Source: Ichthyophis bannanicus
Lineage: Eukaryota; Chordata; Amphibia; Gymnophiona; Ichthyophiidae
Direction: 5' to 3'
Length of the DNA: 64,000 nucleotides
NCBI GenBank assembly: GCA_033557465.1
Contig: CM066048.1
Coordinates: 13,988,305-14,052,304, forward strand
In this document: piece by piece, positions 56,365-64,000 of the stretch
Layout of the letters: each line of letters starts with the position of its first letter
How positions within the stretch are numbered: position 1 is the first letter of the stretch
Made by a program: the position numbers and the translations under genes
Notes under the pieces: generated by a model
The model's database searches: none
Told to the model about the DNA's origin: nothing
What the model saw: only the letters and a program-made list of their open reading frames with translations

Positions 56365-57385
56365 TGCTTGCTCCTCTTCTCCTTCCCAAAGAGGTTGAGG
56401 AGGTGTTGCTGGCCTCTAGGAAGCAATCCACTAGAAAATCCTACGCATTCAAGTGGCGTAGATTTGAAGGGTGGTGTGCCCAGAATAAGGAGGACCTGTT
56501 CACTTGTCAAGTACCTCAGGTATTGCAGTACTTGCTCCACCTCTCAGAGTTAGGCCTCAAGTCTAACTCTGTCAGGGTCCACCTGAGTGCGCTACCAGCT
56601 TCAGATCTCCAGTGGACGGGCAGCCTCTTTCAGTTCACCCTTTTGGTATCCCGATTCCTCAGAGGCCTCCTACTCTTAAAGCCTCCAATTCGCCCACCGG
56701 CTACAGAGTGGGACTTAAATGTGGTCTTGCAGCGGCTTACTTGCCCACCTTTCAAACCAATGGCCACCTGTCATCTTCCGCTTCCTTTCCTGGAAAGCAC
56801 TCCTTCTGGTGGCACTCACATCTGCTCGAAGTTTTAGTATCGGATAGGCAGTATACATGGTTTTATAAAAACAGGGTCGTCCTACGTACTCACCCCAAGT
56901 TCCTCCCAAAGGCAGTTTCCTCGTTTCACCTTAACCAAGAGGTGGTTCTTCCAACCTTCTTCCCCAGGCCACATGCCAGCAGGGCAGAAGCGGTTCTACA
57001 TACCCTGGACTATACGAGGGCGCTTGCCTTTTACCTAGAGCGTACGCGGGGAAATCGGAGGGCTTCCCAGCTCTTCGTCTCTTATGACCCTAGTAAACTG
57101 GGTCTACCTGTCTCCAAGTGCACGTTATCCACCTGGGTGGCAGACTGCATCGCTTGGGCATACAGGGCAGCGGACCTCCAGCTGCAGGACAGAATCACGG
57201 CCCACTCTGTTAGGGCTAGGGCCACATCAGTGGCTAACCACCACTCTGTTCCATTGGCAGACATCTGCCGGGCCGCAACGTGGTCTTCAAGCCAGACTTT
57301 TGCAGCCCACTACTGCCTGGAGAGAGAGTCCCGGCGGGACAGTGTTTTCGGTCAGGCGGTACTCCGTAACCTATTCGAGGTTTAG
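56330..57385 (+). pseudogene. DIRS-B2 tyrosine recombinase, frameshifted
   Basis: The frame overlaps the pol end in the -1 frame (QLNGLAAERVVLAPLLLPKE) and has no nearby ATG. Core-binding part: ASRKQSTRKSYAFKWRRF, VLQYLLHLSELGLKSNSVR. Frame breaks near 56600 and 56750-56840. The first catalytic Arg region is lost near 56825 (expected before LLEVLVSDRQYTW). His, Arg and Tyr remain: AHSVRARATSVANHHSVPLA and TWSSSQTFAAHYCLE. Ends at tag 57383-57385. Confidence 0.8.
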
Positions 57386-57527
57386 GCAACTCCTACCCTC
57401 CGACCCTTTGGTGTCAGGCAACCGTGGGGGTTGTGTTCTCAGAGAAAAATCCTATCACTGCTGCTGCGGCTCTTCTAGAGGGAGCCATTTTCAGCTATTG
57501 GTTCTCGGTAGCCTATAGCTAGGGAGT

Positions 57528-57636
57528 CCCATATGTGTGAGGACTGACTTCCTGCTTGTTCCCGGAGAAAGCATAGTTACTCACCTGTAACAGGTGTTCT
57601 CCAGGGACAGCAGGAATCAGTCCTCACGACCCTCCC
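57528..57636. repeat. DIRS-B2 internal complementary region
   Basis: cccatatgtgtgaggactga and tgttcccggagaa are the inverse of the left end; gttactcacctgtaacaggt and cagcaggaatcagtcctca are the inverse of the right end. It keeps CAGGTGAGT in inverse form. Confidence 0.83.
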
Positions 57637-57706
57637 TCCTCCCCTGGAGTTGCAGTCCTTTGATTAATTTTTTCTCATTTTTGCCGTCTTTTTAGCTATG
57701 TCATCT

Positions 57707-57855
57707 GACTGAGCAAGATGGCACCCTTGGTTGGGAAAGGAACCACGCATGTGTGATGCAATCCCAAAGGCTTTCTTTGAAAGCTGGGGAATTTCTCCGC
57801 ACGAGGGCTCCGTCGGCGCCGACATCACCCATATGTGAGGACGGATTCCTGCTGT
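57707..57855 (-). repeat. DIRS-B2 right inverted terminal repeat, first part
   Basis: gactgagcaagatggcaccc to gaggacggattcctgctgtc, inverse of 52398-52560. It continues after CR1-B at 59241 (tcctggagaacacctgttac, tail caagtgagtaactacgct). Confidence 0.84.
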
Positions 57856-59240
57856 CATAAGAACATAAGATATGCCATACTGGGTCAGACCAAGGTCCAT
57901 CAAGCCCAGTATCCTGTTTCCAACAGTGGCCAATCTAGATCATATGTACCTAGCAGTATCCCCAAGAGACACAGGTTCCACAATGCTTGTATTGGGTCAA
58001 GCATTGATATCCTGGGTCTCTGTTTAATAATGGTTTATGGACCTTTCCTCCAGGAACTTGTCCAAACCCTTTTTAAATCCAGCTACACTAACAGCCTTTA
58101 CTACTTCCTCCGGTAACAAATTCCAGAGTTTGATTACACGTTTAGTGAAAAAATATTTTCTCTTATTTGTCTTAAATAGTTTACCCTGTAGCTTCATTAC
58201 ATGTCCCCTAGTCTTTCTATATTCTGATCTATGTTTACCTGTTCCACTCTATTCATTAATTTATAGACCTCTATCATATCTCCCCTCAGCCGTCTCATTT
58301 CCAGGTTGAAGAGCCCTAACCTTTGAAGCCTCTCTTCATAGGAGTAGCCTTCCATCCCCTTTACCATTTTGGTGGCTCTTCTCTGTACCTTTTCTAATAA
58401 TGCTATATCCTTTTTAAGATACAGCGACCAGAATTGCACACAATATTCAAGGTGCGGTCGTACCATGGAACGATACAGAGGCATTGTAATATCCTTTGTT
58501 TTATTTTCCATTCCTTTCCTTATGATACCTAGCATTCTAGTTGCTTTCTTGGCCGCCGCTGCACACTGGGTGGAGGGTTTTAACATGTTATCTACAATGA
58601 CGCCTAAATCTTTTTCCTGGGTGGTGGTTCCCAATGTGGAACCTTGCATCGTGTAACCATAGTGTGGGTTGTTCTTTCCTAGGTGCATAACTTTGCACTT
58701 GTCCACATTAAATTTCATCTGCCATTTGGATGCCCAGTCTTCCAATTTATCCAGATCCTCCTGCAGCTTTCCGCAATCCCCTTGTGTTTTAACAACTTTA
58801 AACAGTTTTGTGTCATCTGCAAATTTGATAACCTCACTAGTTATTCCCTTTTCCAGGTCATTTATGAATATGGCAAAAAGCAGCGGACCCAGTACAGATT
58901 CCTGGGGTACACCACTATTCACCTTTTTCCATTGTGAAAATTGGCCATTTAGCCCTACCCTCTGTTTTCTATCTTTTAACCAGTTCCCGATCAACAATAG
59001 TACACTGCCTCCTATCCCATGACTCTTTAGTTTTGCCAAAAGTCTCTGATGAGGGACCTTGTCAAAGGCTTTCTGAAAGTCCAGATACACTATATCAATC
59101 GACTCACCTTTGTCTACCTGTTTATTCACACCTTCAAAAAATCATAACAGATTAGTAAGACAAGATCTTCCTTGTCTAAAGCCATGTTGGCTGTCTCCCA
59201 TTAGGCCATGACTATCTACATGCTGAGTAATTTTTGTTCT
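57856..59240 (-). mobile_element. CR1-B: antisense CR1 in the right end of DIRS-B2
   Basis: It begins with the complement of the CR1 tail (ataagaacataagatatgcc) and is 5' truncated after about 1.4 kb at 59240. DIRS-B2 sequence resumes at once. Short shared bases (tgtc) flank it. It gives the cleanest RT sequence for this CR1 subfamily in the window. Confidence 0.88.
58197..59150 (-). pseudogene. CR1-B reverse transcriptase, C-terminal 310 codons open
   Basis: Minus strand: [53 protein letters not shown] (Gln-Glu for the usual Gln-Gly), VIKFADDTKLFKV with FADD, MKFNVDKCKVMHLGKNNP and [12 protein letters not shown]. It lacks the endonuclease and the N-terminal half of RT because of 5' truncation, so it cannot act. 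Stop near 58197. Confidence 0.85.
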
Positions 59241-59399
59241 TTGTCCTGGAGAACACCTGTTACAAGTGAGTAACTACGCTGTCCCTGCTCATCAGAACTT
59301 ACAGTCTAGTTAAGACAGACCATACAAGAGCTGAGGACAAGGATACAATTAGGGAAAGGTAAGGAGACACATAGGAGACTCATCTCCTTGCCGACCTCC

Positions 59400-59890
59400 C
59401 ATAGCTACTCCCACATAATTCCACCTCTCTCTTCCCTCCATGCTCAGCAACTGCCCTTTCTCCCCCTGACCAGCATCTTCTATCCATGCCCCACATATCC
59501 AGCATTTGCCTTTTCTCCTCCAACTTTCCCCCATGCCCAGCATCTGCCCTCCATATTCTCACCCCATGGCCAGATGCCCTCCATGTTCCTGTGGCCACCA
59601 TCTGCTTTCTCTTCTATCTCTTCCCATGACCAGCATTTGCTCTGTGCTTCTTGTTGCCACTATCTGCCTTCTGACCCCCTCACCCCATGGCCAGTATCTG
59701 TCCTTCACATACTTTGGCCATCATCTGTCCCCCTGCCCTTTTTCTGGCGTGCATCTGTCCCCCTGCCCCCTTTCTTCCCAAGACCAGTATCCTTCTATGC
59801 CTCCTGTCCCCTGTCCCCGTGTCTAGCATGTGCTGCCCATCTCTGTGCCCCACTTTCCCATTATCCAGCAGGGCCTCCCTCCCTGCCACC
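59400..59890 (+). repeat. Degenerate pyrimidine-rich minisatellite
   Basis: Repeats of the form ccatgnccagcatctgcc plus a variable CT-rich spacer, every 30-45 bases, at least 10 times (for example 59528, 59570, 59625 and 59687). Strong divergence between units. Confidence 0.6.
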
Positions 59891-60357
59891 ACAGCCTCTC
59901 AGATGCCTGTGACAGCTTAAAAAAAAACCAAAAGCACGGGTCTTCATAACTACAGTATGCTCAAAATACTCTAACGGTCCCTCCCCCTCTGACGCTAGGG
60001 CATGCATCAGAAGGGGGAAGAAGCAGCAAGGCCTTGCCAAGTGCACTGGAGTTACAAAAGCCCTGTGCTTTCGGTTTTGTTTTTGATTTTTTTATAAAGC
60101 TTATACTCTGCCGCCACTGCTTCTTGCTGGTCTGGGTCAGTAGTAGTAACAACGGCGTCAGTGGGTGGGGGGTGATACTGCCGCTGCTGCAGACCTGGGA
60201 GACATGGTTGCAGCGTCAGTAGCAGCAGCTATAGCACAGCCATTCCTGCATGGTAAGCCTTTGCCGCCTCCTCAGAGCCACTGACCTGTACAATTGCACC
60301 ACTTGCACAGAGGGCCGTGCCGGTTCTGCTTATGACCCCCCTCAACTTCCTGCAGTC

Positions 60358-60450
60358 TGTGTGTGTGTGTGTCTCTGTCTCTCTCTTTCTCATAACCCCC
60401 CCCCCCCCAGGTTTCCTTCAGTATGTCTCTCTCTCTCATGATGCCCCCCC
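60358..60450 (+). repeat. GT/CT microsatellite and poly(C)
   Basis: gtgtgtgtgtgtgtctctgt, tctctctctttctc and a run of about 14 C near 60400, then tctctctctctc. Confidence 0.8.
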
Positions 60451-62366
60451 CCTCTCCGTTTCCATCTGTTCCTTTCTTTCATGCCCTCCCATCCTCAATG
60501 CTAGCCCAATGTTTTCTGCCGCCTGTACAGAATGAAGGGTCAGCTGGACTGTGGGCCAAACAGTTCCCAAGCAGACACCTTCCTCCATCCAGAAGGGAAC
60601 CACTCAGGGAGAACATATCGCTTCCCAATAAAAGAAACACACAGAGAGGACCCACACTTCCCAACAAATCTCACCTTATGCAGGACATCACCTCGCCTTA
60701 TGCAGGACAACACGCTCATACATGGTAATAACTATCTCACAGATTTTTCTTCCAAAAGGATCCTTTTATTATTCCCTATCTTATAGAAACAGAAAACTAA
60801 GAACAAAGGGAAACAGTCCAGTGGGATTACAGATCTTGCCACCTCTCACAGCAGGCAAACAGGGCCATTCTGTACTTATCTAGGATGCAGATCTCTAAAC
60901 AGCTACAAGCAAGAATGTCTGGTCCTGCCTGCATGATTCTGTCTTACTTCCTGACTCAACAGTGAGTGAGAGAATGTATGACAGGCTTTCCTGGACACAA
61001 GAGATCAGTATAACAGACACACACAAGACAAACTAGCACTCACACAAAACTCTCAGACACGACAACGGGGATACTGGGGCCATTGGGAACCCAGGAAATC
61101 CATACCCCACACAGCCCTCACTGTGCAGGAGACAAACTCCTTGCCTATCTGGTCCTGTCATATTATATGCCCTTGCTCAGAACCATTCTTACTATTCGGG
61201 CATTTTTCTCTAATTAGCTAATTCTTCTTCCAGCTGTCTAGGGCCCTCACTTGTATGATTTACCATGTTATTCTACCCCTCTCTGTTGGCCTTCTTGGGC
61301 CCTGGGTCTTGTCAGATTTAAATTGTTATCTGACCTCTTGCCCCCACTCATTTGGTTCTTTACCTGGTTCTCTTGCTTGTTTCTCTCCCACTCCAAGAAA
61401 TATATCTCTTTAATGCTCCGTGTTTTGACAACTGTACTGGGGGCCATATGTTCTTCATCATGCTAAGCTGGCATGTTTATCTCTCATGATTGCCTTTCTA
61501 CCTTCTCTCTGTCCACCATTTACTGATAAGTTTGTTTTCACATCTTTTCCATATGATGTCACATACCTCTGAAAGCTTAACATACGCATCTCAGTACAAT
61601 TCCAGCATTCAGACATTTTGATGATTTTTTTTGTGTTACTGTGTTAACCCCTTCTCCTCTGGCTCTCACACGCCCTAGGCAGAAACCCTGGCCTCACCAC
61701 CCACCCTGCTGCCACCGATTCCATTTCAGGAGTGGGAGGCAGGCAGTAGCATTTTGCCGCCGTTTATGGAAATACTGCCACTGCTCGCCTCCTCCCAGAC
61801 AGAATTGGCGGCAGCTGGGGGGGGAGGCAGTGCAGCCACCCATAGGTTGCTGCTGCTGCCCACCCATGCCACCACTGCTGCTCACCCGTGCTGATACCTT
61901 AAGCGCCTGCCTAAGTCGCATAGTGGATGGGCTGGCCCTGCCCTGCCCATCCTTCCTTCAGTGTCTCTTTCTCTCTCTCTCTCTCTCTTTCAAGGCCCCA
62001 TAAGACTTTACTCAGTGTCTCTCTGTATAACCCCAACCCCTAAGGCTTCTCTCTCATACGTCGTCCCCATCCCCATCCATTTCTCTCTCATGCTTACGTT
62101 GTGCAGAAAGCACAGGCAGCCAGGCCTGGCAGTGGGTGGCAAAAATCATCACGGGGCTTTGCCAATTTGAAGCCCATGCACTGCATATCTGATGTGCAAT
62201 GCGTACAAGAGCTCCAGAGCCCCATGCTGATTTTAGAGGCGTTTGCTGAGAAGTGCAACTTCCTGCACTCCGATCGGCTCTGGGAATGGTGCAGCCGCAC
62301 GGGACAGGAAATTTGCGGCTATTTTTTCTTCCCTTTATATCCTTGTTTTACTGAGTACTTTCTGCT

Positions 62367-63270
62367 TCTTAGCTTTTCTGAATATTGATGCTTGTCTTCC
62401 TCTTTCTGTGATCTCTTGTATTTTATGAAGGCCACCTTCTTTTTCTTCACCTTTTTAGCTGCTTCTTTTGAGAACAAGTGGGCTCCTTTTCATTTTCATT
62501 TTACATTTATTTACTTTCCTAATAAAAAGATTTGTGGCACCTAAAATAACCCTTTTCCGTTTTGCCACTGCTTTTTCTACATCCCCAGCTGTTCCCATCC
62601 TGCTAACGACTCTTTGGGGTAGTTAGTTTTCCTAAAGTCTAGGACCCTCACTTTTGATTTGATTATGTTAGCCCTTGTCCTTATACTGAATCACACCAGC
62701 CGGTGATCACTGAGATGATCACCCAATAAGATCAGAAACACCTTCCCCATTCGTAACCATTAGGTCTAGTGTGGCCCCCTCCCGTGAGGGTTCTGTTACC
62801 AGTAGATAGAATATTTCTCCTTTTAGAGAATCCAGGATCTCCTTACTGCAGCAGAGATGTTCTAATCAACAGCCAGCATATTGAAATCACCTATCAGTGG
62901 CATGTCTTCTTTCATCAAAGTACTGCAAATGTCTTCAATTAAATCTCTGTCCACTTCTGCCTGTGCAGGAGGCCTGTATATAACACCAGTTCAAATAGAT
63001 GCGCCATTCACTCTTTCCAGTTTAACCCATAGTACCTCCTCCTTCCCTCATAAGCCCTGCAATTCTGTAGCTTTAATTTTAATTTTCTTACTACATTGTC
63101 CTTCGTGAATAAATTATAGCCTGGTATAATTACATCCCATGACCGCCCCTAAATTCAAGTTGGCATCTTCCATTAAAGCCTCAAGATCTAGAATCTTATT
63201 TCCCATACTACAGAAATTAATATAGACCACTTTCCAGATATTGCCCCTTTTGACCATTTCTGCAGAGGTA
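62367..63270 (-). mobile_element. CR1-F: antisense relative of CR1-D (endonuclease part)
   Basis: The complement reads through the same sequence as CR1-D 32695-33070 and then 40553-41125 without interruption: gggcaatatctggaaagtgg, gatttaattgaagacatttg, acagaaccctcacgggaggg and catcaatattcagaaaagct. It thus confirms the join of the CR1-D segments. Many stops; no protein. The 3' half is missing. Confidence 0.8.
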
Positions 63271-63283
63271 CGTATTTAATGTT

Positions 63284-63323
63284 TTCCTTTACATCACTCC
63301 AGTCTAGTCCCGGAATCTCTGGG
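63284..63323 (+). mobile_element. DIRS-A5: left end of a family A element
   Basis: tcctttacatcactccagtc, tagtcccggaatctctgg matches the first 40 bases of DIRS-A1 (629-668). DIRS-B3 interrupts it. The rest should lie beyond the window after B3. Confidence 0.7.
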
Positions 63324-64000
63324 TTCTCCAGGACCAAGCAGGAAGTCAGTCCTCACTTATGGGTGACGTCGGCGCCGACGGAGCCCTCGCGGAGCAATTT
63401 TCCCCAGCTTTCAAAGAAAGCCTTTGGGAATTGCAGCGCGCATGCGCGGTCCTCTTCCCGCCCAAGGGTGCCATCTTAGCCAGTCTTTTTTTTTTCCGCG
63501 GAGCCCTACAGACGTCCCCGTCTTGTCCCCGCGAAAAAGTCGATATTTCTTCATTATTTTATTCTTTTTCCTTCGGTTCGACGCCGGTCTTTTTCCCGCC
63601 CGGACTCGCGACGCCGGTCACGAGTCCTCTTCCTTTTTTCGGTTTTTCTGACTTAGTCAGCTTTCGTTTCGATTTTTCCCTGGCAGCCCGGTCCTTTGAC
63701 CTCGCAGGGGCCCTTTTTCCCCCGATGGCTGCCAGTGGGTTTAAGCGGTGTGGTCAGTGTGACCGAAATATGTCACTAACTGACACACACGACTTTTGCC
63801 TCCGCTGCCTGGGCCCAGATCATGAGGAACTGATCTGTGGGCCCTGCGGCAAAATGTCCTCCAAAGCGTTGAGAAGTCGGCGGCATCAGCGTGATAGGAT
63901 CTTCGCTGACCCCAGCCGTACCCGGACCTCGTCGGAGGCCTCCGCGTCCAAAGGCTCCAGCTCGGACCGTCGCCGGAGTTCCTCCGACAGGGGTTCTCCC
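63324..64000 (+). mobile_element. DIRS-B3: left part of a family B element, cut by the window edge
   Basis: Left ITR 63324-63490 (ttctccaggaccaagcagga, cagcgcgcatgcgcggtcct) very like B1 and B2, leader, then gag from 63725. Few visible lesions, so it may be the youngest copy here. Confidence 0.85.
63725..64000 (+). CDS. DIRS-B3 gag-like protein, N-terminal 92 codons
   Basis: ATG 63725, open to the last base of the window. Three CxxC pairs (residues 9-12, 25-28, 38-41) with His at 22 and 33 suggest a small zinc-binding module; B1 and B2 share the spacing. A Ser/Arg-rich stretch follows. Unlike B1 and B2 it shows no frameshift in the part seen. A role as particle protein is inferred from position and from known DIRS elements. 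Confidence 0.78.
   Translation, partial: MAASGFKRCGQCDRNMSLTDTHDFCLRCLGPDHEELICGPCGKMSSKALRSRRHQRDRIFADPSRTRTSSEASASKGSSSDRRRSSSDRGSP

Larger units (their letters stand above)
52398..59277 (+). mobile_element. DIRS-B2: DIRS retrotransposon, family B, right end split by CR1-B
   Basis: Left ITR 52398-52560, ICR 57528-57636, right ITR 57707-57855 plus 59241-59277. About 5.5 kb without CR1-B. Same gene order as B1, with frameshifts in gag and stops in pol. It keeps the pol/YR boundary lost in B1. Confidence 0.88.
59278..62366. other. Low-complexity flank, no gene seen
   Basis: 3.1 kb with no conserved frame. 59400-59890 is a degenerate pyrimidine-rich tandem repeat. 60358-60440 holds (GT)n, (CT)n and a C run of about 14. 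61962-61993 is (CT)n. Open frames here are low-complexity Pro/Ser/Leu/His. Confidence 0.6.

Noticed and set aside
59388..59920. Overlapping Pro/Ser/His-rich ORFs
   Set aside because: Produced by the pyrimidine-rich repeat; all three frames are open over parts of it and no codon pattern is seen.

Overview
The window is vertebrate nuclear DNA. It holds two exons of one host gene in a dense bed of nested transposable elements. The exons (12194-12364 and 24681-24859, + strand) carry consensus splice sites and encode a continuous charged coiled coil that I recognise as CFAP45 (formerly CCDC19), a ciliary microtubule inner protein. The rest looks like intron or flanking DNA of that gene. Several DIRS tyrosine-recombinase retrotransposons, CR1, L2 and L1/Tx1 LINEs and a Gmr1-like Ty3/gypsy element, all in introns of many kb, point to a large-genome amphibian. 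A caecilian is my best guess. This is inference from element content and no species marker is visible.

Layout. 0-12 kb: a DIRS element of family A (A1, 625-12008) whose left part is filled by an L2 fragment, twin hairpins, a G-rich minisatellite and a CR1 LINE (2656-5870). 12.2 kb: CFAP45 exon. 13.1-23.9 kb: a Gmr1-like LTR element (integrase upstream of reverse transcriptase). Its 5' LTR holds a CR1 3' end and a complete DIRS family B element (B1, 13812-19968). 24.7 kb: second CFAP45 exon. About 26.3-49.8 kb: one old CR1 LINE (CR1-D) split by an L1/Tx1 element with a 14-bp target-site duplication, an antisense CR1 (CR1-C) that itself holds DIRS-A2, then DIRS-A3 and an end-less DIRS-A fragment (A4). 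49.8-52.4 kb: an antisense CR1 3' end, a hairpin cluster and a tRNA-like SINE. 52.4-59.3 kb: DIRS-B2 with an antisense CR1 in its right terminus. 59.3-62.4 kb: low-complexity pyrimidine-rich DNA with no gene seen. 62.4-64 kb: an antisense CR1-D relative, a DIRS-A left end, and the start of a third family B element (B3) that is still open at the window edge.

All four DIRS copies seen from end to end share one plan: left inverted terminal repeat, gag-like ORF, pol (RT, RNase H, Dam-like methyltransferase-like region), tyrosine recombinase (YR) ORF overlapping pol in the -1 frame, internal complementary region (ICR), right inverted terminal repeat with an extra tail. The ICR is the reverse complement of the joined outer ends, as known for DIRS1. 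Every autonomous element that can be read in full carries at least one stop, frameshift or deletion in its coding region. Only short single domains (L1 ORF1, the L1 RT, the A3 recombinase) remain open, so the window reads as decayed elements that record a deep insertion history rather than an active system.
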